A DNA stretch of 64,000 nt, taken from Varroa destructor. Lineage: Eukaryota > Arthropoda > Arachnida > Mesostigmata > Varroidae. The stretch lies in the NCBI RefSeq assembly GCF_002443255.2, contig NW_019211459.1, positions 3,409,669 through 3,473,668 of the forward strand. The letters are read 5' to 3'. Position 1 is the first letter of the stretch; each line of letters begins with the position of its first letter. This document shows positions 1-42,000 of the stretch, one piece after another. The position numbers and the translations under genes are program-made. A model generated the notes under the pieces. The model saw only the letters and a program-made list of their open reading frames with translations, ran no database searches and was not told the DNA's origin.

Positions 1-1721
1 GGACGTCGTATCTCTGAAATATCTAGTTTCTCAAAATCGTCTAACACCTGCCTCGGTCGTTCAGCCCGTTACGTTCCGTTCGGTTCGGTTCGTCTGTTTC
101 TCGGCGACAGAGGACTGAGGTCAACCTCCGCTTGCTATCATTTCAAGAGACGTTGCTTGCGATTTGCAAAAACGCGCGAGCGAAGAATGATGAGGTCATG
201 CACGCGTGCCCGAAGTGACGATAACGGCAATAACAAACGAGGTGGAAATAGTAAGCGGCGACAAAACCACCCAGAAAGAGAATCGAACGACGAGCGAACG
301 CAGGATGTTAAAGTCGAAGAAAACTAGAGGCTCAATGGAAGCATAAAAGTGCAGCAGTGAAAGCGCTAGTAGAGTTGCAACGAACAGCAATCTTTCGTTC
401 CCTTTCGACGGAGACCTGGGCCGTAGGACTGGTTTTTATTGGAATACCTTGATGCCTAGTAAAGGTTTCCCTCTCGATAGAATTGTCTCGTAGCTCGATA
501 GATCGATAATTTACGGAATCAGTATTACTTCGATACTGAAATACATTAATAGTGCTACTTCAATGAAACCTTAGCAGACGAATGAACGAGTACATTGATG
601 AAGCTACATGATTTTAGCGTATTTTGGAACGTTTTCGACGTAATTTAACTTCACCAACGTTATCGCGTTAAGTTTTCGCTAGGCATGGAGATCATCTCTT
701 TAATTGAATCTAGTAACGCGAATAAGCCAGTACACGCCGCTCCCTTGGTGGTGGCGAGTCTCATAATGGAACCGCTGACGAGTTGATAATGCCTAAAATT
801 TGTGGAGCTGAATGAAATTATATAAATTATTTCAACGAATTCCAGAATTTGGTGTAGGGAGCAAGGACGAGATTTACCCAGCTGCTGCTAATGATGCTAT
901 TTTCAGTATCACGCCGTGGGTAGCCAATTTCTTCGTATCGTGATTACTATGAATCTTCTGAAGTTAGCGATAGGTAAAGGATGCATGCTAGGAAATGTGC
1001 TTACAAGAAAGAAAATCTGACGTCTTGCAAACTGTGAAACATAACTGCCTGTAGCCTCGAAATGAGGACGTTACCTTCGAAGTGTCTATTGACTCGTTGC
1101 TCTTATCAATTCGCTATATTAAGTTATCTATTATTAGATCATCTTCCTGATTGCGAAGATACCATTGAATAAACGTTAGATCTCATTGGGTCTGTTGTGA
1201 GCGGTGATGTATGACTCGAGACCCTCCAGTCTAGTCGACGCTGCTGCCACCACCTGCCGTAATCATCACTGTCTGCGTCAAAAGCGCGCCTACGTTTAAA
1301 CAATACAGCTATCAAGTCCAAGTAGGGTAGTTCAGTAGAAGATACTGTGCCCTCGCGGGCTTTTTGACTTTTTTTTAGCTGTCGTGGTAACTAATCTCTT
1401 TCGTTCAAAAAGTGTAAAAGTTCAGTTAAACTTACGATGGCTTACTTCATTGTATTGTAGAATAAATGTTTTCTTTTTCTTTTCTCGTACACCATATTTA
1501 GCCGAACAAGTGTACAGTGGCATAAACAAAAGCGAGCTTGAACATCTCATATCATACCACAGTAAAGGAATCGGGGTACAATCTGTTTACTGCAAGCTCG
1601 CGACTTTGCATAGCCAGTTATACGTGAAGAGCAAATGAAAAATCATTGTTGATTGTGATTCCAATGTTTACATGTTTTTACTGTATAAAATCTTTTCTTC
1701 GTTCATCCCGATTCCTGACAG
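1..1721. other. Non-coding, probably intron upstream of first visible kcc exon
   Basis: No segment here matches the KCC residues that should precede the first recognised exon (the conserved stretch ending in R-D-K before F-G). The exon at 1722 needs two bases from a previous exon, so the nearest upstream exon lies left of the window and this stretch is most simply intron. Bases 1-400 are richer in CG dinucleotides than the rest, but I see no convincing promoter or open frame. Confidence 0.6.
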
Positions 1722-30868
<29,147 letters not shown>

Positions 30869-31181
30869 GCGGGGTCGACATTCTAAACCCCACTCTTATA
30901 AGCCGTCTGCAGGGGAAGGCGATCTGCCAGGATTAGTACTGATAAGCCCGCTCGAGCACGGGTCCAGCATTGAATACGCATAGGGAAACAATCCTAAAGT
31001 TAGCAGAAGCCTAAATGTCCGGAAGAAGCCTCACAAGACGACCGTTGCACGCACCTAACCAATTTTAGATCCTCTTCCGCCGTTTCGGCCAGAAGGCTGC
31101 CATCTACGACTAGGACAAACAATATGAATTATACGATATGAAAAAGAAATAATTAAGCTAACGGTACTAACGACAAATAAA
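30869..31181 (+). other. kcc 3' UTR (start), candidate poly(A) signal
   Basis: Directly follows the kcc stop codon. The first AATAAA on the + strand is at 31176-31181, but the sequence after it is not strongly GT-rich, so the true end may lie further on. ATTAAA near 31552 and AATAAA at 32127-32132 are alternatives. Confidence 0.4.
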
Positions 31182-32637
31182 CCGACCGAGCTGCTAGCCG
31201 CCGTCCACTTCGCTTCCAACAGTAAAATGAATGCTTATACATCAACCAACGAATAACATGGCCACGGCAAAGACCAAGTTACAGAAAGGGCTAAAGGTCT
31301 TAACTATAGGTCGATCAAATTGCAAATCTACATCAAAGAACCGTACGCAATCAGCCGCAGCAAAAGCAGTCATCGAAAAGCGTTACTATAATTTACTATT
31401 GGTAACTACACCTCGCCGCGCGAGACGTGCCATCGCTTAAGGCCCGCTGTAGCACATTTCCAAAGCTAAGTAAGCTTTCACGGAACTCCATGTAGCAGGC
31501 CAATGCTAGGCCCTTTCAAACACAATACATGTAATAACGTGTAACTTGCTCATTAAATCTGCTGTAGCTGCTGTTACACACAGATTCACTTGTTCAGTGT
31601 GCACTAGGCAGCAGCGGTGAAGAAGGGTTCAGCCGTGCATGAACCCGTTAAACAGCAAAGGTAGTATTTATTGGACGGCTCGAACGCGAAAATGGAGGAA
31701 ATTCCGTTCCTTGCGTTCGTCTGTCATCGCTTGTCTGAGGCTAAATGACAATAGATTTTGTTATGTGCTAGCATATATTACTACACCTGTGAATATTTAA
31801 TAGTTGGCCGGCCTTCACAGATGTCGTGTGGGTGTTACGCATGATTTCAACGATAGCCAGACCGTCGCCAAACTCAGTAGACAATTCCCCGATTGGCGAG
31901 CAATGTGTCTAGTGCAAAACGTTTCATCGTGGCAGACGATCCCCTAGTTCATCGAAGCTGTTACGTAAGTCGTATAGGACAGATTTTTCACGTTCACACA
32001 AGTTTATCATCTTTAACTGTAAAAATGGTGTGTGCTTGAGGCACGACGGCCAATATTACGACCAGGGAAAAAAAAACGTCCACGGGAAATCATTTGCCGA
32101 TCGAATTCTCGATAAGAATTTTGAAAAATAAAGTTAATATGAGCTAGTTAAAGAGCACTAGGCCATAGTGCTAAATAATGTTATTGTGAACTTCGTAATC
32201 ATTTATATATGCAGTCAGTTACGACTTCACAAAGCCAGTTTATATTGCTCTGTGACGAGATCACGATTACAGAATTAGAGAACTTCCCACAGGAAGAGGA
32301 AATTAGCTTCCAACAACTCGGTTCCGGTCGCTAAAAACAGCACGGCGCTGTTATTAAATGATACTTAAATTGATGCTCTCATATTGTTAACCAAATTAGT
32401 CAGCGTTACCAACGAGGGTGAAAAATGATCTATGATTCAATGGATGATATGATACCTAACTACACATTATATACATATGTATGTGTAAACATATTGTTAC
32501 ACGTTTTTGTCATCATAACTACTTATTTACTATTCCTTATTCAATTATATATAAAGGACAATGGAGATAATGGACACAACGTAATCGTTGTTGCAACAAC
32601 TGATAGCCGACTGCCGGTATTGGGGGCTTGCGATTAT

Positions 32638-32675
32638 AACAACGACAACAACAACAACAACAATAACAATAACAA
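32638..32675 (+). repeat. AAC trinucleotide repeat
   Basis: Interrupted AAC/AAT repeat of about 38 bases in the A-rich region downstream of kcc. Confidence 0.9.
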
Positions 32676-33546
32676 ATGTTGTACTTATTGTTCGTTACAG
32701 AAAGGACAGACGTAGAAAAAGAAAAATAGGCATTTCGTTTCCATCCTCCTATTAGTTTGCCATCACCGTTCGACGCTACTTGAGAAGCCTAACACTTCAG
32801 CTCTATTACTTTACAACACAAAAATAGTATTGCGTAGATAATAACAACGTCAATAACAAATGAGGTAGCCAGTGAATGCTGCTGCTGCTGATGATAGTGA
32901 TCGTTCGAAATAATGCTGTCTCGCTAAATGTAGTCCGCTAAAACAACAATAGGCTAACATTCGTCTCGTCTATTTGCTAAGATGAAAAACAATCCGTTGA
33001 TAAAACCGGCTAGCGTAACGCGTTTGCTCATAAATATCGTTCGGGATCGTTCAGTTGCTCTAAATTTAGCTAAGTTAAGCGGCGCAGATAACAAGAGTCC
33101 GTTTTCGACTACATGGCACAGAGTTACCAGCATCTGCGATTGTATGACGCTAACTTTCCACGGTGTACAGATGCGACAAAAGCTCCGCGTCCTCTGAAAC
33201 TATTTATTTACATAAAGTGCTCGGCTATGTTGAAAAAAAACCAAGTCACAACAACCACATGTTACCAGTAGAAAGGCGTAAGAAATAGCAATAACGCTAC
33301 CTTTATTCATGCTCAATAATAAATAAGGACTAGTGTAAATCCTCGTTCTTATCATTATAAATATTATAACACTACTTCATCACACATATACACTGATGCG
33401 GTTACGAGATTACCAAGAGATTAACCAGGATGATCATTTACAAACGCCACTGATAAACTAAACACTGTTAAAATTCTAGCATCATAATGATATCCTTCCT
33501 ATAAATAGGAGTAAATACTATGACTGATGTGTTATTATCCTTCGTG

Positions 33547-33547
<1 letters not shown>

Positions 33548-33587
<40 letters not shown>
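33548..33587. repeat. (TA)20 microsatellite
   Basis: Forty bases of uninterrupted TA. Unlike the tract at 28150 it is not flanked by complementary GC-rich ends. Confidence 0.97.
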
Positions 33588-33589
<2 letters not shown>

Positions 33590-35243
33590 AAAAGTGACGA
33601 CTTAAAGTATGCTAACGAGAAAAATTCATGTGTTCTGAAATGAGAGGAAAACATAGTAACATTGTGATCGATGGACACTAGAAGTACGAGCTATCAAATG
33701 GAACTTGTCATTGTTATTATTATTATTAGTCAATTAGTAGTATACTGGGCCACAAAATACGATAATTCATATAATTGGAAGTTATGGCAGGCGAGGTGAA
33801 TGAATGTAAGTAGTCCGTTGACTTAATGCATGTCAGTAAATATAAGGTTAACGATAAATTTAGTTAACGAAGGTAATCTTTTGGAGTCTACACCATAAAC
33901 GGACTAGGGTCCTTGCCTATTAATTATAACTATGCGGTGAAAATATAACGGCTATGTAGATACTTAAATATACATCTAATACAAACATTAATAAAATTCA
34001 TGTAGAAAGCGAGAGCACGATAAAACACACTATAAATACAGTTAAATAGATAACTCAATCACAACGTTGATACAACTATATCGTTATTGTAACAATGCGA
34101 CAGTGAAAGCTACCTTTCGTTTTGTCCGGGCACGTACACGCTGCGCATTCGGCACCTTTCAGACACAAATGCTTGTTAAGGCTCTACTGCGAATCTGCGA
34201 AGAGGCACCAGAGAGCGAGGCACAACTTGGTCGATGTTATCTCACATTTTAACCTGGCATGAACCTTTAACACTACAAAGGAGCACGCTCTTTGGAAGAA
34301 AAACGACGCTGGAGAACGCGCATGTGTTTGCACGAAATGTTCCGTTAACGTCGCTTTCACGTCAAATCATCCATGGCAGATTTACGCGATAAATCGTGAT
34401 GACTGCAAACAGAGACAGTACAAAAACTGTGAAATTCACTACAAACCGATGCAAACGGTAGATGTCGATAACGAGCGGCAACAAACAGAATCAACAACCT
34501 AAGCCCCCCCCCCCCCTCCCCTTCCCTTCAATAATCATTGTATCAAAGCAACAACAGAATTCAGGTCTGATACTCGCAATCCCCGCCAAAAGTAATCATA
34601 ATAATAGATAACGTAAATAGGTTAAGCAAAAATACTGACCTTTTTTTATACAGCGTGTTTGTCTGCGTCGTCACCGCCCTTTACAACAGTTTCATTTTAG
34701 TTAATTTCGTTGAAATAAGAAAATTATATTTAGTACGAATGTCGCAAATAGTTACTAGAATTTCTATACTGAGTGTGTAGGTACCCATTCGGCATCACAC
34801 GCGAGCGTATGCCTATGAATACCCGAACTGTGTGGCAGTTATGAGCCGTGCGTGTGACAAATAGATTTGTCAAGTGTCAAGAGAGAATTCTAACAGACAA
34901 ACATAAATGCGAAAAGTATCAACAACCTTTTCAGATTCGTCTAACTTGCGCCGTACTGCTATATCAGTCCGACTTGTATGCTTGGAGCATGTTACTACTT
35001 CGGTGGTCTAGTGGGTGGACCCGCCGGCCGAGGTGTTTTCCCAGAGCAGCTTCCCGGACGGCAGTCAACCACTTCTAGATACTACAACAAATACATAAAA
35101 TATTCTCATGGATGACAATTGAACAAGTATATCAAAACAAGACACACTTTTTACAACTTGTGTTGGTAAAGCACCTATACAGAAAACTAGAAACGGCCAT
35201 AAACAAAATTATCGAGTAAATTAAACCGTGTGCCGAGTATTTT

Positions 35244-35263
35244 TCGTCTGCTAAAGCAGACGA
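35244..35263. repeat. 20-bp palindrome, 9-bp arms
   Basis: TCGTCTGCT, two bases, then AGCAGACGA. Same arms as the outer part of the 38-bp palindrome at 4474-4511. Confidence 0.95.
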
Positions 35264-36835
35264 TTCTCCCGCCGAGACAGAATGCTGTTCAGACAGTGCT
35301 GCGTTTAGCCAGATTTTCTGTGAAATAATTGACGATTGATTGGTAGATTATCGAAATCCGAAGACGACGCTTACAGCGAGCAGCGGCAGAGGCAGAAAGA
35401 AGTTGAAGAAGCTACGGAACAACATTAGGTTGAATAGTATATACGGAGCAGGTCGCGAACGACGTCAGGAACACTGAGAGAGAATAGCTATTTATCCTGG
35501 GTACGCTGATAGATTAACGCATAAGTACAAACTTCTGTAAAATATCGCGTCATGACAAAGATAGAACACCGGGTATGACACGTTAAGGGCGTTAGCGAAT
35601 CACGTTCAACATTGAACAATAACGACAATAACAACAGCAACAACAGCAGCAACAATAAACATCAGAAGAACATTAAATAGCATAATCATTGCATGGGGCA
35701 CAACATAGTTATACGGCTAACAATTAATAGTAAATATACGACGAGAACGCATCGCACACACGCACCCCGAATCGTGAATTTGCGTTCTAGTACCTGCGTG
35801 TGCGTGCAGAAACTGTGCAATAGAATGAGGAATATGATCTGAACGAATCTGTAATTGAAACCAAAGAGAAAACAGAAAATCAATAGTCGCGTGGAACTTC
35901 ACAGGCAGCGCGAACGATGAGAAACATGGGAGTTGTTGCAGTTACTATAGTCTATAATATAGATACATACATAGTGCTATTAATATGATATCTGTTACTC
36001 TAGAAATGGGATGCACGACGGATGAACTTACTTGGCAGTTGAACTAGACATGAGTAAGTCAACGCACTAATGATTCCAACAACCATGGTAATAATAATAG
36101 TATACTACTATAATAATAATCACGATTATGATAATGTTAGCAAATAAGGAAAACAAAAATACACAAAAGTGTATTCAAGATGAAATCATATAGTGCTGTT
36201 TTATCAACAATGGACTGATCGTGTACATGAAAGCATTGTTAGTTAAACTTAGCCCTGCTGATCTGATACACGCGCGCACCAACTTGCATTCGTCGTAAGG
36301 TGACTAACTGAACATGTGTGTAAGCAGCAGGACAGTAACTTGAATCGGTGAGTTAGTAGCAATTAAAACTGTAAAGCGTGTTTTCATCAAATGTGAGAAG
36401 AAAGGTACGATAGAATGAATGGCTAGCAACAATTGTCAAGTTCATCAGATGTTTTCGAGTAAAAGAGCCTGAGTTGGCACCTAGAGAACGACAGGAGAAA
36501 AAACGACATGACGAAAACGTTGACCATGCCAGGTACTGAAATTTCTCTGTTTGGGATAGAGGTTCCCGATATAAAGTGTGGCCTACGATGAACAAATCGG
36601 CAGGAGCTTACTTAATCATATAGACTTACCATATAATGACCACTTATGCAGCTCAAATTTTCTAATGAGTGAATGCAAATGTAATAAGGGAAACAATGCA
36701 GATCGATAAGATTGAAGTATATCGCCCTGTAGACTGCATCTGCTAGATGTTAGCGCGCCTCGACTCTTTCCCGCCTCAGCAGCCATAACGTTTGTTATCC
36801 GTGTGAGTCATTGAGTCCACGAAAGGGAAATCGAA

Positions 36836-36857
36836 CCCGTACGTAGGCCTCACGTTA
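36836..36857 (+). repeat. 22-nt repeat motif, copy 2
   Basis: Second copy of the motif at 2039-2060, same orientation, one mismatch. It lies in the A-rich region downstream of kcc. Confidence 0.9.
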
Positions 36858-39000
36858 TTGAATAACGAAAAAAAGCTGACTTATCTGGCCGGTTATGTCA
36901 TGACATTTACATTTTTGTGCCGACTCATGCCGTCTGTCCCACTGCCTAGCAGACGATATAAAACAATAACAACATTAAAAAGCTCATCTAATAACACAGT
37001 CGACCATCGGTATTGAACTAATCAGTGAATGTGCTCCGTGTCGCACGAACGGCTGATTGGTGCTTGAATGATATAAGAATTGATGACTGTTGGTTCGGTG
37101 GTAGACTGGCGGGTGCACTCACTTTATGGTCGATGAATACGATAGATCGTTCAACATGCGGCCGTCGAGTGGGACGCTGCAACGTTTAACAAGCAAATAC
37201 ACCATAATATAAGAATACACATATATATAAACAAAAAAAAGCCCTATAAAAGAGCACGTACTCCATAATAAACGGGCTATCATAGTAGATATAGCGTGTT
37301 ATAAATTACTACAAGTTAAAGCCTAATAATGGTTCATGAATACTACAGGACAAGAAATACTACCACCAACAACAAGAGAGCAAAAGGGGTGTAATGGTAA
37401 CATCAGTTTTTAGACGTAGTGTTTACTACCCTTAAAGCCATATTAGAAAACGTTGAAATTTTAAAACAATCCCTAAGTAAATAAATGCGTGATCATCGAT
37501 TAAGGAACAACAGCAACGTCGTTGAGACAGTATAATAATAATATTACTACCATTTATTAATTATCAACTAATGTCAACCGATTTACTATAACTACATAAA
37601 ATGCTATCATTATAGTAGCAGATACATACATGGGGTGAAGAGCAGAGCGACGTGAAGATGTGATCTCGGCTGCGATACGTTCGAAACGAAAGACGCGATA
37701 AAGAATATTGGAGGAGGAAGCAGCGACGAAAGATATAAATACGATAATAAAAAAAAAATTTAAAAAAAAAAAAGGAAAGATACCGGAAATCAAATGGATT
37801 TAACAAGCAGAGACACGTTAGTGAACTGACTAAAAAAATCTGATTCAATTATATAAAATGGGTTAAACAATTATATAGGCTGGGAATAATCGAGTGAAAT
37901 GGTCTAGCGTCAGAGATAATTAAGGTAGGAGTACTGCAAAAGTAAAATGGTAATGGGATTCAAGGAGACAAATATATGTAGCGAGAAGATTAAAAGGCCA
38001 ACGAATCGATAAGCAATATGCAGTTGTGTAATGAAAGGATTGGTTGAATGATAAGTAAACGATATTAGTAGAAATTTCAGTTAGACGTTCGGTTTTTACT
38101 GTAGGAATAAGGGTGCTTAGACAGAAACCGGGTGGCCGAGACAGCCACGATAAGCTAGTGATTGATGATCACATATGCTTGCTGACTCCAATTAACATTC
38201 AAAGTTCGGAATTTTTCGTAAGTTTAGAACGGGATTGAAGTTCAAAATTCAGAGAAGAAGATCCAAAGCGCTCCAAAGTGGATCTATGTTTTTATTTAGA
38301 CCTGCTTTCCTTTGTGTGTATCACAGTTGGGCATTACAGAAGTAGAAATTTAGTTCCTTAAGCTATCCGTCGTGTTTTAGTTGGACACTATTAGTTGCCA
38401 AGAATAATAGATCGTATATTATAATGTAATATCGATATACGCGAAGAAAATGATCAAATGAAATGATCCACACTCATATTTCTAACTAGAAAGATCAATT
38501 ATTCCCATTAATAGACGGCTAGCCATGTCGATGATTGCCAATTCTAGCAAGCATGAGCGTTTTCCCTAGTGTCAAATAAGGAACCGCTTCGAGGTGAGGA
38601 CGCCGAAGGACGAATGAAATGTAGGCTTATCTATCGATAGCACAACAGGTTAAGGCACTAACATAAGTATGGGCTGTTCGTTGGAAACTATTCAGAGCGA
38701 ACGTTCCCTAGAGAGGAAAAACGACGCGAGATAATCGCGAAACGCGATGAGATCCACTGATGATGCCATGATGAGTCTGAGTAAAATGATGTTGTTAATC
38801 CTACTTCAATTATCATAGTGGTAACGATAACAGATTATACAATTGGAATTGTATTAAATGAACAACAATATGCTATATAATAGTGATGACTGCAACGCAT
38901 TGATTTACATTATCCAGGCTCGTTCCATTCACGAATCTATATACCACATTCAACATAACTAATAAAGTTAACATCTTAAAGATCTAATCCTGGAAACGTG

Positions 39001-42000
39001 TTGTCAGTCGTACTCTTTTATCGTACAAGATGCGTCAATTTTAGTTGCCCAGTCTAGTTCAGGTGCAACTTAAGAAGGCCCTACACCTTAAAAAAGGACA
39101 TTTTATTACACTTTTCGTCTTTTAACGATGTGGAAACCTGAGGATTATGTTGATATTTTTCACCAATCTGTCTTTACCTGACACTGGTCCTTAAGGATAA
39201 GGTTCTTGGCACGTGCAAAACGATAGTTGAAGGATCTGTGCTTTTGTTTTGCAAAAGCATTTCGTAAGCTAGTGTCCTAATTGAAACCCATCCCCCTACG
39301 CATACACAATGCAGTGCGTATAAGAGTCCCTTGGCAGTTCTCTATCTCAAAGCAATGACAAGTAAAATGTAATAAAACCAAAAGTAAAAAAAAGTTGAGT
39401 GTAGGCTTTCCAATTTTCAGGTGACTTTTTGTCAAACCGTCAACAAACATTTGTTTTATATAAAATATGGTAGCTAAATAGGGAAACACTTTGTCGTAGC
39501 GGATGTGGGCTGATTTGCATTTTTTTTTTTCATTATTTCGTCTTTCTAGGAGCATTTTTGCGACTCTTGACCTGCTATTAGTCCAAAACTTCATTCCGCT
39601 GAAGTCTCTGTATATTTGAGTGATACTTTTATATATATTTATGCCTATTACTAGGCTTTGAAGTATGATTATTATTATTAGCAAGGATTAAAGAACGTTT
39701 ATTTTGAAGATTGCTAGTGAACGGTGTAGCTGTCAAGTTGAAATTGCAATCACGGTGAGCAATAGTTATACAAAATAATGTACTCTTGAAAGTAGCTCCT
39801 CTAGGACACGCAGAAGCATACCTGTTTTTTTATTGGACCCATTTTTACAAGCATGAGAACGACTCCCAATTTAGGTGCCGCATCCCGTATACATTCGAGG
39901 TGCTGTAGTAGTTTTTTCACAGCTTGGACGTCTTACATCTGCAATACCGGTAGAAAAAAACGCTTAATGGATATTAAGGCAAAAAAATTTATCAAAGATA
40001 TTAGAGTACCAAGTGACTTCTCTCCACGATGTTAAAAGGCTTACTCCATCCCGTATCTCCCTAGAGGTTGGTTTGACATGGAACGTTCTGCTATCAACTA
40101 TATCTACGATTGTAGGTAACTAAAAACATTTTCTACGAAAAACTAAAGCCAGTTTTTGGACCGTCCTGTTTACTCGGTGTAGTCCCCGTGTACCCCGGAT
40201 AACTTGAATCCAGAGTCTAACCAGAGCATTGAAAAGCAAACGACATTGACTTCATTCCCAATATGTTTTCAGTTTATTTTCTCATGTTGTGTGACACTTA
40301 CCTGGGTTTTTCGTGAACGATGTGTGACATCATGGCTATATTCATATGAAGTCTTTTGTCAGAGATTTTACTCAGACAGAAGGATAGTTCGAAAATCCCC
40401 TTTAGGTGGCTCGTCGTTCTGTAGCTGCATCGACATTTCCTTGCGGTACACTATAGATTTAAAAGAAACCACAGCTAACAAGCCTATTATCTTATTGGTG
40501 TTTTGTGAAAAGACTACATAAAAGCTGATCTTTGCTCAAATTGGAAAAAAACGTACCGCTTTTCTCGGTAACCGCAGCATTTTTGAAATACTTGTTCATA
40601 TGAACTTTCCTTCGGTAGTATGAATCGAATGATCGCATCCGTAATCTAGTGAATCCGAATCTGGACTCTTTGGCTGCTAAGTGTGGTTAGTGTTGAGCAT
40701 GCCCGTATTCTAAAGCAGCCAACTCTGTGATAACTTGCTTGTATGAGCTGGTGTACTTTCTTGTTGGAATACGTATGGTATCCTTCCATCCACGGTTGCA
40801 CGATGGTCCGCATGATGATAAACTTTTTTTTTTGTTACGCTTGCTCTCTGGAAGAAGTATGCCATGACGTTTCTTTTTCTAGACACCATACTCATAACAC
40901 AAACGGAGGCCGAAAGTTCGTTTTTACCCACAATAGAGTCAATACGGGTAGTGCGAGTTTACAGGACTGTAGGTACTAATGCTCAGTGTTCGTGTCGATA
41001 GAAACAATAAGAGCGCGACGTCTTGCTGCTGGGGCTAAGTGATATTTTAACAAAGGCGCTGACTTTGAGAGATTCTCAGGAAACACATTGCGGAAATAAC
41101 GGAAAGATTGATCACTGCTGGATAATAAACCTGATCTATTTTGATGAGCTTACTTACCATATAATTGAAGTCGTCTGGTCAGCTTCAGATCTACGTTATT
41201 GGGATAGGTAAGATAGCTGCATCGAAATCAGCCGGAACCTGTGATCTTTCGCTGTAAGACAACGTAGGAGGAGGTTTTTCGCATTTTAATACGACCTTGC
41301 TGGAAAATGTCATGAGAGAAAGGATTCAAAGCAATAATTGAAAAGACTATAATAGCTCCTGAGGTGCAGTCAAGACCAACTGTAATACCGTTCCTTTTTT
41401 TTTCCGGACCTTGATGGCAGCCAGCCTGAAAGGACAGAGGTTTAATGGGTCAAACACAAAAAGCGAGTCCGATGCTTTGGCTTTACGCGTGGATTGTTTA
41501 GGGAAGTAGCTTTGAGAGTCCCAAAGAGTGTGCAGATGCATTCGCCTACACCTTTCAAAAATAAGGGGTATGCTGAAGGGCCTCTTGTGAGCCTGATTGT
41601 GTGCTACACGGATAATGCTGTTTTGTTCCAGTGAGATTGGGTCACGAGTCATACCGGACTCGCGAGATTATGAGTTGCCATTGCGTTGCGGGCCTTTATT
41701 GTAGTTGTGTTCCTATTATTTTATACCCATTGATTACATTTTTTGGGTTTATGCAAAAGATTAGGTTTACGCCGACAGACTTGCAAGTATAGAGGAAAGA
41801 GAGGTTAATACTCAAACAGTGATCGAGTCAATCAATCATGACATGCTTCTTCAAATGTTTACAAGCTTCTCTTGCTCGTTCAAAGCTTGGAAGGCTACTC
41901 GTGCGTTCAGACATAAACTGGAAGTGCACAGTATAAGTAAGACAAAACGAAACTCGGCTCCGTTTGAAGGCTTCTTTATATTTGTGTGTAAACAAGTTGG

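Larger units (their letters stand above)
31182..39000. other. A-rich non-coding region downstream of kcc
   Basis: No recognisable coding sequence. The + strand has more and longer A runs than T runs (for example 8-12 A near 32067, 33232, 37226 and 37750), and CAA/AAC-type repeats are frequent (32638-32675, about 35625-35657). It also contains (TA)20 at 33548-33587, 13 C at 34504-34516, a short palindrome at 35244-35263 and the second copy of the 22-nt motif at 36836-36857. It could be an extended kcc 3' UTR, introns of a - strand gene, or intergenic DNA. Confidence 0.5.

Noticed and set aside
35000..35090. - strand open frame starting KWLTAVREAALG after a fair acceptor and ending in a stop
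   Set aside because: About 36 codons with no homology and no linked exon in an assured phase. Plausible but unsupported.
35341..35440. - strand frame encoding a hydrophobic tail like a GPI signal (FFNFFLPLPLLAVSVVF)
   Set aside because: There is no splice acceptor after the upstream in-frame stop. The hydrophobicity comes from a purine-rich run on the + strand, whose own frame is equally open.
39277..39684. 135-codon open frame on the - strand
   Set aside because: Composition is typical of translated AT-rich non-coding DNA (Ile and Leu runs at the start), with no homology or splice support.
37123..39938. Chain of short - strand intervals with fair splice sites (39893-39938, 39178-39235, about 38667-38711, 37123-37176) whose phases can be made to fit
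   Set aside because: Each is about 45-58 bases and open by chance with high probability; joint peptides are not recognised. Stranded RNA-seq would decide.
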